Assembly (NCBI RefSeq): GCF_002751875.1
Contig: NZ_NMZM01000005.1
Span: forward strand, 186,001-250,000
Reading direction: 5' to 3'
Source: Oceaniglobus indicus
GTDB lineage: Bacteria; Pseudomonadota; Alphaproteobacteria; Rhodobacterales; Rhodobacteraceae
DNA length: 64,000 nt
Within the stretch, counting starts at the first letter, position 1; each line of letters begins with the position of its first letter. The notes under the pieces were generated by a model. That model ran no database searches. It was not told the origin of the DNA and saw nothing but the letters and a program-made list of their open reading frames with translations. Of the stretch, positions 48,361 through 58,600 are shown piece after piece. Made by a program: the position numbers and the translations under genes.

Positions 48361-48936
48361 GTGTCCCACGCAGACGAGACCCCAGGCACGCGCCGCGATT
48401 TTTTGTATTACGCGACCGCAGGTGCCGGCACCGTCCTCGCAGGTGCCACCATCTGGCCGCTTGTGAACCAGATGAATCCGTCGTCGGACGTTCAGGCGCT
48501 GTCGTCGATCCGCGTCGACGTCAGCTCGCTTGAACCGGGCACGCAGATGACCGTCAAGTATCTGGGCAAGCCGGTGTTCATCCGGCGCCGCACCGAAGAG
48601 GAAATCGCCGAGGCGAGGGCCGTCGACGTGTCCGACCTGCCCGACCAGATCGCGCGCAACCCGAACATCGACGCGACCGCCCCCGCCACCGATCCCAACC
48701 GTGCGCTGGTGCCCCCGGGGGACGAGGCGAACGAGGAATGGCTGGTCATGATCGGCGTCTGCACCCACCTCGGCTGTGTGCCGCTGGGCGACGCCGGCGA
48801 TTTCGGCGGCTGGTTCTGCCCCTGCCACGGGTCGCACTATGACACGGCCGGACGCATCCGCCGCGGCCCCGCCCCTGAGAACCTGCATATTCCTGTCGCC
48901 TCGTTCGCCGACGAGTCGACGATCGTCCTCGGATAA
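48361..48936 (+). CDS. petA: ubiquinol-cytochrome c reductase Rieske iron-sulfur subunit
   Basis: This is the [2Fe-2S] subunit of cytochrome bc1. I place the start at GTG 48361, because it gives [19 protein letters not shown], the form expected for Rhodobacter-type Rieske proteins (about 190 residues), six bases after GGAG. An ATG at 48349 would add four residues. The Tat signal [11 protein letters not shown] and one membrane anchor precede the cluster domain, where [10 protein letters not shown] and CPCHGSHYD hold the Cys and His ligands. It starts the petABC operon. Confidence 0.95.
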   Translation: MSHADETPGTRRDFLYYATAGAGTVLAGATIWPLVNQMNPSSDVQALSSIRVDVSSLEPGTQMTVKYLGKPVFIRRRTEEEIAEARAVDVSDLPDQIARNPNIDATAPATDPNRALVPPGDEANEEWLVMIGVCTHLGCVPLGDAGDFGGWFCPCHGSHYDTAGRIRRGPAPENLHIPVASFADESTIVLG

Positions 48937-48947
48937 CGGAGGCCCCA

Positions 48948-50291
48948 ATGGCTGGAATCCCACACGACCATTACGAACCGACGACCGGCGGCGAAAAGTG
49001 GCTTCACAAGCGGCTGCCGATCGTCGGCCTGCTGTATGACACCCTGATGATCCCCACCCCCAAGAACCTGAACTGGATGTGGATCTGGGGGATCGTGCTG
49101 ACCTTCTGTCTGGTGCTTCAGATCGTGACCGGCATTGTCCTGGTCATGCATTACACGCCCGACACCTCGCTGGCCTTCGCCAGCGTCGAGCATATCATGC
49201 GCAACGTCAACGGCGGCTTCATGCTGCGTTACATGCACACGAACGGTGCGTCGCTGTTCTTCGTGGCGGTCTATCTGCACATCTTCCGCGGCCTCTATTA
49301 CGGCTCGTACAAGGAACCGCGCGAGGTGACCTGGATCATCGGCATCCTGATCTATCTGCTGATGATGGCCACCGCGTTCATGGGCTATGTCCTGCCGTGG
49401 GGCCAGATGTCGTTCTGGGGCGCCACCGTGATCACCGGCCTGTTCGGCGCGATCCCCTTCGTCGGCGAAACGCTTCAGACCTGGCTGCTGGGCGGACCGG
49501 CCGTCGGAAACTATACCCTGACGCGGTTCTTCTCGCTGCATTACCTGCTGCCGTTCGTCATCGCGGGTCTCGTGATCCTGCACATCTGGGCCTTCCACAC
49601 CACGGGCAACAACAACCCCACCGGTGTCGAAGTGCGCCGCACGTCCAAGGCCGATGCACAGAAGGATACGGTTCCCTTCTTCCCCTACTTCGTGATGAAG
49701 GACCTGTTCGCGCTGGTCGTGATCCTGGCGGTGTATTTCGCGATCGTCGGCTTCATGCCGAACTATCTGGGCCACCCCGACAACTATATCCCGGCCAACC
49801 CGCTGGCGACGCCCGCCCATATCGTGCCCGAATGGTATTTCCTGCCGTTCTATGCGATTTTGCGCGCCTTCACCGCGGACGTCTGGGTCGTGCAGTTCGC
49901 CAGCTTCATCACCGGTGGCATCATCGACGCCAAGTTCTTCGGTGTGCTGGCCATGTTCGGCGCGATCATCGTCATGGCCCTGGCGCCCTGGCTTGACACG
50001 TCGTCGGTACGCTCGGGTCGGTATCGCCCGATGTTCAAGTGGTGGTTCGCGCTGCTGTGCGTCGATTTCATGGTGCTGATGTGGGTGGGCGCGATGCCGA
50101 CCACCGAACCCTATGCCTCGATCTCTCTGATCGCCTCGGCCTATTGGTTCGGCTATTTCCTCGTCATCCTGCCCCTGCTGGGCGTGATCGAGAAACCGCT
50201 GCCGCGTCCCGCCACGATCGAGGACGATTTCGAAGAACACTATGCGCCGAAAACCGGGGGCACCAAGACCCTCGTGAATCCGGCCGAGTGA
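48948..50291 (+). CDS. petB: ubiquinol-cytochrome c reductase cytochrome b subunit
   Basis: The 447-residue, eight-helix subunit carries the two b hemes and both quinone sites. Visible motifs: [38 protein letters not shown] with a conserved histidine, [20 protein letters not shown] (Qo region) and the PEWYF motif at about residue 295, which lines the Qo site. The C-terminal part contains the longer alphaproteobacterial end. A GGAGG site precedes the ATG, 11 bases after petA. Confidence 0.98.
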   Translation: MAGIPHDHYEPTTGGEKWLHKRLPIVGLLYDTLMIPTPKNLNWMWIWGIVLTFCLVLQIVTGIVLVMHYTPDTSLAFASVEHIMRNVNGGFMLRYMHTNGASLFFVAVYLHIFRGLYYGSYKEPREVTWIIGILIYLLMMATAFMGYVLPWGQMSFWGATVITGLFGAIPFVGETLQTWLLGGPAVGNYTLTRFFSLHYLLPFVIAGLVILHIWAFHTTGNNNPTGVEVRRTSKADAQKDTVPFFPYFVMKDLFALVVILAVYFAIVGFMPNYLGHPDNYIPANPLATPAHIVPEWYFLPFYAILRAFTADVWVVQFASFITGGIIDAKFFGVLAMFGAIIVMALAPWLDTSSVRSGRYRPMFKWWFALLCVDFMVLMWVGAMPTTEPYASISLIASAYWFGYFLVILPLLGVIEKPLPRPATIEDDFEEHYAPKTGGTKTLVNPAE

Positions 50292-50308
50292 GAAAGGACT
50301 GCACGACA

Positions 50309-51121
50309 ATGCTCAAGCATCTCACCCTCGCCGCAGCCTTTGCGCTGGCCCTGCCCTCCGGGGCCGCGCTGGCCGCCGAAGGAGGCCACGTCGACGATGT
50401 GGACTTCTCCTTCGAGGGGCCGTTCGGCACCTATGACCAGCAGCAGTTGCAGCGCGGCCTGCAGGTCTACACCGAGATCTGTTCGGCCTGTCACGGCCTG
50501 CAATACCTGACCTATCGCGATCTTGCCGCACCGGGCGGACCGGAACTTCCCGAGGATCAGGTTCGCGCCTATGCCAGCCAATACGAGGTCTTCGATCCCG
50601 AGCTGGCCGATGGCGAGGGCGATTTTCGCCCCGCCAAGGAAACCGACCACTTCGGCAAGAGCGGGCTGGCAACCGCGCCGGACCTGACCCTGATGGCCAA
50701 GGCACGCGCCGGTTTCCACGGCCCCTACGGGTTGGGCATCAACCAGTTCCTCAAGGGCATGGGCGGGCCGGAATATATCCACGCCCTGCTGACCGGTTAC
50801 ACCGGCGAGGAAAAGGAACAGGCGGGAACGCTGTTTTATGAAAACACCGCCTTCCCCGGCGGCTGGATCTCGATGCCGCCGGCCCTCTACGGCGAGGACG
50901 TGACCTACGTCAACGGCGAGGACAACAGCATCGACGCCCAGTCCAAGGACGTCGCCGCCTTCCTGATGTGGACGGCGGAGCCCAAGCTGATGGCCCGCAA
51001 GCAGGCCGGGTTCGTCGGTGTTCTGATGCTGATCCTGCTGGGAACGCTGCTGTATTTCACGAACAAGCGGATCTGGCTGCCGATCAAGGGCCGCGTCGAA
51101 GCGGACACGCCAGCGAAGTAG
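50309..51121 (+). CDS. petC: ubiquinol-cytochrome c reductase cytochrome c1
   Basis: The 270-residue precursor has a signal peptide (cleavage near ALAA, residue 23), the heme c motif CSACH at 58-62, MPPAL with the probable axial methionine (near 190), and a C-terminal membrane anchor ([17 protein letters not shown]) followed by positively charged residues. It passes electrons from the Rieske protein to cytochrome c. It starts 17 bases after the petB stop and ends at a clear terminator. Confidence 0.97.
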   Translation: MLKHLTLAAAFALALPSGAALAAEGGHVDDVDFSFEGPFGTYDQQQLQRGLQVYTEICSACHGLQYLTYRDLAAPGGPELPEDQVRAYASQYEVFDPELADGEGDFRPAKETDHFGKSGLATAPDLTLMAKARAGFHGPYGLGINQFLKGMGGPEYIHALLTGYTGEEKEQAGTLFYENTAFPGGWISMPPALYGEDVTYVNGEDNSIDAQSKDVAAFLMWTAEPKLMARKQAGFVGVLMLILLGTLLYFTNKRIWLPIKGRVEADTPAK

Positions 51122-51150
51122 GCCTTCGATTTTGTGCCACGACAGATAAA

Positions 51151-51178
51151 GGGCGGATCGGAAACGATCCGCCCTTTT
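51151..51178 (+). terminator. intrinsic terminator of petABC
   Basis: A 10-bp perfect stem (51151-51160 with 51165-51174) closed by a GAAA tetraloop is followed by TTTTGC. It begins 29 bases after the petC stop. Confidence 0.9.
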
Positions 51179-51211
51179 GCGTCGCGCCCTGCCGTGATCC
51201 GCGCTGGCGTG

Positions 51212-51919
51212 TCAACCGGGGCGCGTCGGCCCCAGATAAGCGGCCAGCGCCGGCCCCGGCGCCGCCAACGCACCGGCGGCCTCTTCCGGCGGATGCACGA
51301 CGCTCTCGGCCACCAGCATCAGATCCCCCCCCAGCAGCAGCGCATCGCCGGGATCGTGACTGACCATAAGCAAGGTCGCCTCGGTCCGGTCGCACAGCGC
51401 CGTGACCAGCCCGATCATCTCGGCCCGCAGGGCCGGGCCAAGGGCCGAGAAGGGTTCGTCCAGAAGCACGATCGGCCGCGCCTGGACCAGCATCCGCGCC
51501 AGGGCGGCGCGGCTTTGCTGCCCCCCCGAAAGGGTCGCGGGCTTGCGCGCGCCCATGCCCGACAGCCCCACAGCCTCCAGCGCCTCGTGGATCTGCGCGG
51601 TCTCAGCGGCGCTGGCGCGGCCCGACGGCCGCACGCCCATGGCGGTGTTCTGGAACAGGGTCAGGTGCGGAAACAGGTTGTTGTCCTGAAAGATCGTGCT
51701 GACCGGCCGTTGGCCGGGGGGCAGGCCGTCGATGGCGTGGCCGTCCCAGACGATCGCCCCCGACGCCGGCGCGAAGAACCCGCCGATCGCCGCCAGCAGG
51801 GTGGATTTGCCGGCACCGGACGGTCCCATGACGGTAACGCGATCCCCTTTGGCAATCGTCAGGTCGGCGGTCAACCGGAACGCGCCCTGTCGCAGGTCCA
51901 GACGGTCAAACCTCAGCAT
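51212..51919 (-). CDS. thiQ: thiamine ABC transporter ATP-binding protein
   Basis: The 235-residue ATPase has Walker A GPSGAGKST (32-40), a Q-loop region, the ABC signature LSGGQQSRAALAR (about 128-140), Walker B VLLDEPFSALG and the switch histidine in VSHDPGDAL. Its short length fits ThiQ. It overlaps thiP by 14 bases. Together with thiB and thiP, and below a TPP riboswitch, the assignment to thiamine/TPP import is strong. Confidence 0.93.
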   Translation of the reverse strand: MLRFDRLDLRQGAFRLTADLTIAKGDRVTVMGPSGAGKSTLLAAIGGFFAPASGAIVWDGHAIDGLPPGQRPVSTIFQDNNLFPHLTLFQNTAMGVRPSGRASAAETAQIHEALEAVGLSGMGARKPATLSGGQQSRAALARMLVQARPIVLLDEPFSALGPALRAEMIGLVTALCDRTEATLLMVSHDPGDALLLGGDLMLVAESVVHPPEEAAGALAAPGPALAAYLGPTRPG

Positions 51920-53483
51920 CCACACGCCCCCCGCGATCCAGCAGCCAGAACACCCCGAGGCTGAGCGCCAGCAGCAACAGCGCCACGCCCGCCGCCGCAT
52001 CCATTTGATAACCTGCCATCAGCCGGTACAGCAGCAAGGGCAGTGTCGCCTCGCCCGGATCGGCAAACAGGGTGATCACCCCCAGATCGCCCAGCGACAG
52101 CGCCGCCGCTAGGGCCGCCGAGAACCCCAGCGACCGGCGCAGGCGCGGCAGCGTCAGAAGGCGCAGCCGGGCCGTGCCGGTCAGCCCCAGCGACGCCGCC
52201 AACCGCCCGAACCGAGCCTCGGTTTCTGTCGCGGCGGGCACCATGGCGCGCAACGCGAACGGCAATGCCATGACCCCGTTGACCAGCGCCGTGACGGGCA
52301 GCGCCAGCGCGACGGGATCGGCAAACGGAAAGATCAACAGGAACAGGCCGGTGCCGATCACCAGTGGCGAGGTTGCGACGGCAAGGTAAACCACGATTTC
52401 GACCCCGCGCGCGACCCGCGGACGCGCGCGCAGGTCGGCAATGGTCAGCGCCAGCGGCAGGGCCAGGGCCAGCGTCACGATCACCGACACGCCCGCCACC
52501 CACAGCGACCGCCAGGCCGCCGCCCAGACGGCCGCGTCCAATGCCGCGATCTGCGGCAGCCCCCGCAACGCGATGGCCAGCAGCGGCAGCAACAGGAACA
52601 GCGCCGCCAGCACGATCAGCCCGGTGTCCATCACCCGCAGGCCGGTGCGGGTCGCGTCCCAGCGTTCGACGGTGCGGTCCAGGCCGCCGCTGGCGTCGGA
52701 CGGCACGGCGACCCACAGCGCGACCATCGCCGCGACAGCGGACAGCGCCAGTTGCAGCAACGCCAGAACCGCCGCGCGGCCCAGATCGAAATCAAAGCGG
52801 AACGCCTGATAGATCGCCAGTTCGACGGTGGTCGCGCGCGGCCCCCCACCCAGCGCCAGCGCCACGGCAAAGGACGTGGTGCAGATCAGGAAGATCACCA
52901 TCACCGTGCCCGGCAGCACCGCGCGCAGCATGGGCCGTTCCAGCAGCCGCGCGATGTCGCGCGGTCCGGCCCCCAGCGATGCGGCCAGCCGGAACCGTTC
53001 CGCCGGAATCGCCAGCCACCCCTGAAGGATCAGGCGGGTCGCCAGTGGCAGGTTGAAGAACACATGGGCCAGCACGACCCCCTTCAACCCGTAGATGTTC
53101 AGCGGCGCGATCCCGAAAACGCCCAGCAGGTCGGACACCCAGCCGGCCCGCCCGAACACCATCACCAGACCCAGCACCGCAACGATCACCGGCAGGATGA
53201 ACGGCGCGCCCATCAGCGTGACCAGAACCCCGCGCCCTGCGAACCGCCGCCGCGCCAGCGCGCGCGCTACCGGCACCGCCAGCACGACGGAACACAGCGC
53301 CGACAGCGCCGCCTGAAGCACCGTGAAGCGCAAGGCGGCCCAATCCTGTGGCGCAAGGGAAAAACCGCCCTCGGCCCGCACCAGCACCGCCACGACGCTG
53401 CCGCCGATCAATACCAGCACAAGCGCGGCGGCGCTGAACCCCAGGGGGCGCAAGGCCGTTACCGGCCCAGCGCGCGCAACCAT
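51906..53483 (-). CDS. thiP: thiamine ABC transporter permease
   Basis: The 525-residue permease has about 12 transmembrane helices in two homologous permease halves, as expected for ThiP, with EAA-type loops such as LAASLGAGPRDIARLLERPMLR (about 168-189) and RLAASLGLTGTARLRLLTLPRLRRS in the second half. It overlaps the thiB stop by 25 bases and thiQ by 14. The GAGGA before ATG 53483 is very close to the start, so a slightly later start (for example a TTG) is possible. Confidence 0.93.
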   Translation of the reverse strand: MVARAGPVTALRPLGFSAAALVLVLIGGSVVAVLVRAEGGFSLAPQDWAALRFTVLQAALSALCSVVLAVPVARALARRRFAGRGVLVTLMGAPFILPVIVAVLGLVMVFGRAGWVSDLLGVFGIAPLNIYGLKGVVLAHVFFNLPLATRLILQGWLAIPAERFRLAASLGAGPRDIARLLERPMLRAVLPGTVMVIFLICTTSFAVALALGGGPRATTVELAIYQAFRFDFDLGRAAVLALLQLALSAVAAMVALWVAVPSDASGGLDRTVERWDATRTGLRVMDTGLIVLAALFLLLPLLAIALRGLPQIAALDAAVWAAAWRSLWVAGVSVIVTLALALPLALTIADLRARPRVARGVEIVVYLAVATSPLVIGTGLFLLIFPFADPVALALPVTALVNGVMALPFALRAMVPAATETEARFGRLAASLGLTGTARLRLLTLPRLRRSLGFSAALAAALSLGDLGVITLFADPGEATLPLLLYRLMAGYQMDAAAGVALLLLALSLGVFWLLDRGGRVDAEV

Positions 53484-54445
53484 TCCTCGAGCGCGGTGTC
53501 GCGGGCCTCGGTCGCCTCGCCGGCCGGAAACAACAGCGCGGTTTCGGGCGTGACCAGCGTGTCAAAGCCCTTGGGCAGACCACCCTCGGGCGTGACCGCG
53601 GGATACATCCAGTTCGTCGTCGGGATCACGGATTGGAACGCGTCGGTCACCATGAAATCCAGAAACGCGCGGGCCAGTTCGGGCTGGTCGGACGAAGCGA
53701 CCGCGCCCGCAACCTCGATTTGCAGGTAATGGCCTTCGGTGAACGGCGCGGTGGTCTTGCTGTCATCGTCTTCTGCGATCAGGTGATAGGCGGGTGACGT
53801 GGTATAGCTCAGCACCATGTCGGCCTCGCCTTCCAGGAACATGCCATAGGCCTCGGACCAGCCCTTGGTCACGGTGACGATATTGTCGGACAGGTCGGCC
53901 CAGATCGATTCGGCCCCGTCACCATAGGCAGCCTTGACCCACAGCAGCAGGCCCAGACCCGGCGTGGACGAGCGGGGATCCTGGATCACGATCTTCAGAT
54001 CGCTGTCGGCCAGCGCGCGGAAGCTGTCGGGGGCATCCGCCAGCGCCCGGTCGTGGACGAAGGCGAAATAACCCCAGTCGTAGGGCACGAATGTGTCATC
54101 CTCCCACTCGACGGGCAGGTCGAACGCGATCGCCGCACCGTCGTATTGCGCGAACAGGCCGGTTTCGGCGGCGGCGCCCGTCAGATTGGTGTCCAGCCCC
54201 AGAACCACATCGGCCTTGGTGCGCGCGCCTTCCAGCCGCAAACGGGCCAGCAGGGCCGCGCCGTCACCGGCGGCGGTGAACACCAGATCGCAGGCGCAGG
54301 TTTCCTCGAACGCCTTTTCGATCGCCGGGCCCGGCCCCCACTCGGTCACGAAACTGTCGTAGGTATAGACGTTCAGCACCGGTTTTTCCTGTGCCGAAAC
54401 GGCCGTGGCAGACAGGGCCATCAGGCCGGTTGCGAGGTATTTCAT
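53459..54445 (-). CDS. thiB: thiamine ABC transporter substrate-binding protein
   Basis: The 328-residue periplasmic protein has a signal peptide ending near VSAQ (residue 19) and the ThiB pattern VLNVYTYDSFVTEWGPGPAIEKAFE (about 23-47), VVLGLDTNL (about 81-89), FVPYDWGYFAFVHD and TKGWSEAYGMFLEG. It binds thiamine or its phosphates for import through ThiPQ. AAAGGA lies seven to ten bases before the ATG and directly follows a sequence that can pair with the end of the riboswitch. Confidence 0.94.
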   Translation of the reverse strand: MKYLATGLMALSATAVSAQEKPVLNVYTYDSFVTEWGPGPAIEKAFEETCACDLVFTAAGDGAALLARLRLEGARTKADVVLGLDTNLTGAAAETGLFAQYDGAAIAFDLPVEWEDDTFVPYDWGYFAFVHDRALADAPDSFRALADSDLKIVIQDPRSSTPGLGLLLWVKAAYGDGAESIWADLSDNIVTVTKGWSEAYGMFLEGEADMVLSYTTSPAYHLIAEDDDSKTTAPFTEGHYLQIEVAGAVASSDQPELARAFLDFMVTDAFQSVIPTTNWMYPAVTPEGGLPKGFDTLVTPETALLFPAGEATEARDTALEEWLRALGR

Positions 54446-54458
54446 GGCTTCGATCCTT

Positions 54459-54524
54459 TCAGAACGGCGGCGCGGGCCAGCCGGACAAGATGTGATCGGA
54501 GTGGGGGTGCAGGAAACGTTCTGA
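54459..54524 (-). promoter_or_regulatory. possible riboswitch expression platform at the thiB ribosome-binding site
   Basis: Directly after the aptamer the minus strand reads TCAGAACG (54524-54517), exactly complementary to CGTTCTGA (54466-54459), which abuts AAAGGA, the thiB ribosome-binding site. The 8-bp helix encloses about 50 bases. No U-run follows a hairpin here, so control of translation is more likely than termination. This is inference from complementarity. Confidence 0.5.
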
Positions 54525-54525
54525 C

Positions 54526-54606
54526 CTTCCCTCCGCCGGTGCTAACCGGTTCAGGTTCAACGGGTCTGCGTGCGCGCATCTCAGCCTTGTAAGGCACCCC
54601 GAGGTG
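54526..54606 (-). promoter_or_regulatory. TPP riboswitch controlling thiBPQ
   Basis: On the minus strand the leader contains the conserved thi-box blocks in order: CTCGGGGTGCC, GGCTGAGATG, ACCCGTTGAACCTGA, CCGGTTAGCACC, then GCGGAGGGA. These match the aptamer consensus, including CUGAGA and the ACCCGUUGAACCUGA core. It should lower expression of the importer when TPP is plentiful. It starts where the predicted promoter would start the transcript. Confidence 0.95.
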
Positions 54607-54612
54607 ACGCCG

Positions 54613-54641
54613 AGACTAGGCGACCGGCGGACCGGCCGCAA
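54613..54641 (-). promoter_or_regulatory. candidate sigma-70 promoter of thiBPQ
   Basis: On the minus strand TTGCGG (54641-54636) and TAGTCT (54618-54613) are 17 bases apart. Transcription would begin near 54606, exactly at the 5' edge of the TPP aptamer. The -10 is imperfect. Confidence 0.55.
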
Positions 54642-54682
54642 GGGGGCTTTCGGTGCGGCACATGGGCTGGTAAGCCGGGGCC

Positions 54683-54889
54683 ATGGATCAGGATCGCCAA
54701 AACCTTGAAGAACGCATCGCGCATCTGACGCGCGCGGTCGACGAGCTGTCGGATATCGTCGCGGCGCAACAGGACCGGATCGACCGGATCGAACGCCGTC
54801 TTGCCATGGTGATGGAACGCGAGGCCGAGCGCGAGGCGCAGGAAGGCGGCAGCGTCGCGCTGGCCGATCAACGCCCGCCCCATTGGTGA
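54683..54889 (+). CDS. slyX: SlyX family protein
   Basis: The 68-residue protein has the heptad pattern of SlyX coiled coils: RIAHLTRAVDELSDIVAAQQDRIDRIERRLAMV. The C-terminus QRPPHW matches the family end (PPHY/PPHW). The role is unknown; SlyX occurs in many proteobacteria. It converges with the lipoprotein gene, four bases apart, with no terminator. Confidence 0.88.
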   Translation: MDQDRQNLEERIAHLTRAVDELSDIVAAQQDRIDRIERRLAMVMEREAEREAQEGGSVALADQRPPHW

Positions 54890-54893
54890 GGGA

Positions 54894-55619
54894 TCAGGTG
54901 CCGCCCATGCCCTGCGCCACAAGCGCACCATCCGACAGCATCAGTTCAAACCACTGACCATCGGCCCCAAACCGCGGATAGATGGTCACGAACACCACCT
55001 CGCGGTTCAGCCTGTCACGCCGGTCCGCCGGACAGGGCACGTTGCGGCGCACGCCGCAGACCTTTGCCTTGACCGCTTCATAGGCGTCATCGGTCGCGCT
55101 GTAGGGGTTGGAATTGTCTTGGGCATAGCGGGTGGTTTCATGGACTTCCGACGATCCGAACAGCACCAGCGCACCGGTAAACTGGCGCGCGCAACGGTCC
55201 GAGAACCCGGTGATGAACTGGGTTCGGGCCGCGGTTGAATCCGGCGCCGTATCGATCAGGTTGAACCGGGCACGGCCTTCCCTGGGCGCCTCGTCGACCT
55301 CGACTCCAAGGTTGCGGGGCGAAACGCCGCAGACCGACGCGACCTGCCCGAACGGCAGCACGGTGCCGGGGTCGATTTCGGGCGCATCATCCGCACCGGA
55401 CGCCCCGCGTCGGCGGAACAGGCCGAACAGACCGCCGCGTTGCGGCGCGGCCTCTGCAGCCGCATTTTCCACCGCGTCCGCCGGAACCCCGTCCGGCGCG
55501 TCATCGGCGACCTGCGCTTCGGCCAGGCCCACCATGGGCGGATCGTCTTGCGCGCCTTGCGGCATGCACCCGGCCAGACCGATGGCCAGGGTTGCGAAAA
55601 TCAGGAATCTCATGGTCAT
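54894..55619 (-). CDS. hypothetical lipoprotein coupled to dnaE
   Basis: The 241-residue protein starts with MTMRFLIFATLAIGLAGC, a lipoprotein signal (lipobox LAGC). An acidic, Ala-rich linker with an RRRGAS stretch follows, then a folded region with CGVSPRNLGVEV and a CRQFTGALVLFGSSEVHETTRYA-like segment around residues 130-165. Four cysteines could form disulfides in the periplasm. I do not recognise the family. Its ATG overlaps the dnaE stop by four bases (ATGA), so it is probably translated after dnaE. Confidence 0.78.
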   Translation of the reverse strand: MTMRFLIFATLAIGLAGCMPQGAQDDPPMVGLAEAQVADDAPDGVPADAVENAAAEAAPQRGGLFGLFRRRGASGADDAPEIDPGTVLPFGQVASVCGVSPRNLGVEVDEAPREGRARFNLIDTAPDSTAARTQFITGFSDRCARQFTGALVLFGSSEVHETTRYAQDNSNPYSATDDAYEAVKAKVCGVRRNVPCPADRRDRLNREVVFVTIYPRFGADGQWFELMLSDGALVAQGMGGT

Positions 55620-58600
55620 AGATCCTCGACCGTGACGACGCCGCCCAGCGATTTGATCGCGCCCTTGATCTGTGGTGTCACCGGGAACCGGTCGCCAAGG
55701 CTGACCTCGACCTCGCCGGGCAGATCCTTGTGCATCAGGCACAGCGATACGGGCCCGCGCACCCGGATGGTGCGATCGCCCATGGCGTTGTTCAACACCG
55801 ACGCGACGGATGCAACGGCGTCCGCGTCATCGACGAACACGCGCAAACCGGCGCTGCCCGCGTCCGCCACCGCCGAATCGATGGGCGCGACGGACCGGCC
55901 CAGCAGTTTCAGCTGCTCGGTTTCCATCGTCGCCTCGACCGTGACCACGACGTTCATGCCCGGTTCAAGATGCTCGCGGCACTTTTCCAGCGTGTCGGAA
56001 AACAGCGTGACCTCGTACAGCCCCGTGGGGTCCGACATCTGCACGAAGGCAAAGCGGTTGCCCTTGGCCGACTTGCGCTCCTGCCGCGAGGCGACCGCCC
56101 CTGCCAGCTTGGCGATCTGCGGGCCGTTGACCGCTTTCGCCGTCAGCTGTTCCAGCGTCATCACGCCCTTGCGTTTCAGCGGCACCATGTAATCATCCAG
56201 CGGATGGCCCGACAGGTAGAAGCCAACGGCCTTGTGTTCCTCGGCCAGCTTTTCGCTGGGCAGCCAGTCACCCACCGGTGACAGGCGCGGTTCGGGCAGA
56301 TCATCCCCCGCCTCGCCGAACAGCGATACCTGGTTGCTGGATTTCTGATCGTGGATGGCGGCGGAATAACCGACCAGCGCATCCAGCGAATCGAACACGC
56401 GGCGGCGGTTCGGGTCCAGCTGATCGAACGCCCCGGCGCGGGCCAGCATTTCCATCGGCCGCTTGCCCACCCGTTTCAGATCGGCACGCCGCGCCATGTC
56501 GAACAGCGTGGCAAAGGGTTTGTCGCCCCGCGCGGCGGTGATGATCTTCATAGCCTCGACGCCCACGTTCTTCAGCGCGCCCAGACCATAGACCAGCGCG
56601 CCGTCCTTCACGGTGAAGGTCGCGGCCGAGCGGTTGACGCAGGGCGGCACGATCTCGATGTCCAGCCCCCGGCGCACCTCTTCGGCGTAAACCGCCAGCT
56701 TGTCGGTCAGGTGGATGTCGCAGTTCATCACCCCGGCCATGAATTCGACCGGGTGGTTCGCCTTCAGCCAGGCCGTCTGATACGACACCACGGCATAGGC
56801 GGCAGCGTGGGATTTGTTGAAGCCGTAGTTGGCGAACTTTTCCAGCAGGTCGAACACCTCGGTGGCCTTCTTGCGGTCCACCCCGTTCGCCTTGGCGCCG
56901 GATTCAAACTTGGGCCGTTCCTTGGCCATTTCCGCGGCGATCTTCTTGCCCATCGCACGGCGCAGCAGGTCGGCGCCGCCAAGGGAATAGCCCGCCATGA
57001 CCTGCGCGATCTCCATCACCTGTTCCTGATAAACGATGATGCCCTGGGTTTCCTCAAGGATGCCGTCGATCGACGGATGGATCGACGCGCGCTTCTTCAG
57101 GCCGTTCTTCACCTCGCAATAGGTGGGAATATTCTCCATTGGCCCCGGCCGATACAGCGCAACCAGGGCGACGATATCCTCGATGCAGGTCGGTTTCATG
57201 CGGCGCAGCGCGTCCATCATGCCGCTGGATTCCACCTGGAACACCGCCACCGTCTTGGCGCTGGCGTACAGATCATAGGACGCCTTGTCGTCCAGCGGGA
57301 TCAGCGCGATGTCGTTCTCGCCCCCTTCGGGCGGTTCATAGAGCGTGCGCCCGTCGGCCGAGACGTGCAGCGGACGACCCCGGATCGCGCCAGCGTCGTC
57401 GCGGTCCAGGATCAGGTCGATGGCGTTCTGCACAACGGTCAGGGTCTTCAGGCCGAGGAAGTCGAACTTGACCAGACCCGCCTGTTCGACCCATTTCATG
57501 TTGAACTGCGTCGCCGGCATGTCGGACCGCGGATCCTGATAGAGCGGCACCAGCTCGTCCAGCGGTCGGTCGCCGATCACCACACCGGCGGCGTGGGTCG
57601 ATGCGTTCCGCAGCAATCCCTCGACCTGCTGGCCATACTCCAGCAGCCGCGCGACCACCTCTTCCTCGCGCGCCATCTCGCGCAGGCGGGGTTCGTCGGC
57701 CAGCGCCTTTTCGATGCTGACGGGTTTGACCCCCTCGACCGGAATCATCTTCGAGAGGCGGTCGACCTGGCCGTAAGGCATCTGCAACACCCGCCCCACG
57801 TCGCGCACGGCGGCCTTGGACAAGAGCGCGCCGAAGGTGATGATCTGCCCGACCTTGTCGCGGCCATATTTGCCTTGGACGTAACGGATCACCTCTTCGC
57901 GGCGGTCCATGCAGAAGTCGATGTCGAAGTCGGGCATCGACACCCGTTCGGGATTCAGGAAGCGTTCGAACAACAGCGAGTAACGCAGCGGATCAAGATC
58001 GGTGATGGTCAGCGCATAGGCGACCAGCGATCCGGCGCCCGACCCCCGGCCCGGCCCCACGGGAATGTCCTGCTCCTTGGCCCATTTGATGAAATCGGCC
58101 ACGATCAGGAAATAACCGGGAAAGCCCATGCCCTCGATGATGCCCAGCTCGAACTCCAGCCGTTTTTCGTAGTCTTCGACCGGCGCGGCGTGGGGGATCA
58201 CCTTCAGCCGCTCGACCAGCCCAGCCTTGGCCTGACGGCGCAACTCCTCGATCTCGTCATCGGCGAACTTCGGCAGGATCGGATCGCGCCGTTCGGCCTT
58301 GACGGCGCAGCGCCGCGCGATTTCCACCGTGTTTTCCAGCGCCTCGGGCAGATCGGCGAACAGCGTCGCCATCTCGGCCTCGGACTTGAAGTAATGCTGC
58401 GGCGTCAGGCGGCGGCGCGGCCCGGCCTGATCGACATAGGCGCCGTCGGCGATGCAGATCAGCGCATCGTGCGCCTCGTACATCTCGGGTTTGGGGAAAT
58501 AGACATCGTTGGTGGCGACCAGAGGGAGGTCCAGATCATAGGCGATTTCGACGTGGCCCCGTTCGATGGCGCGGGCGCGGTCGTTGATCGCGCCGTCCTC

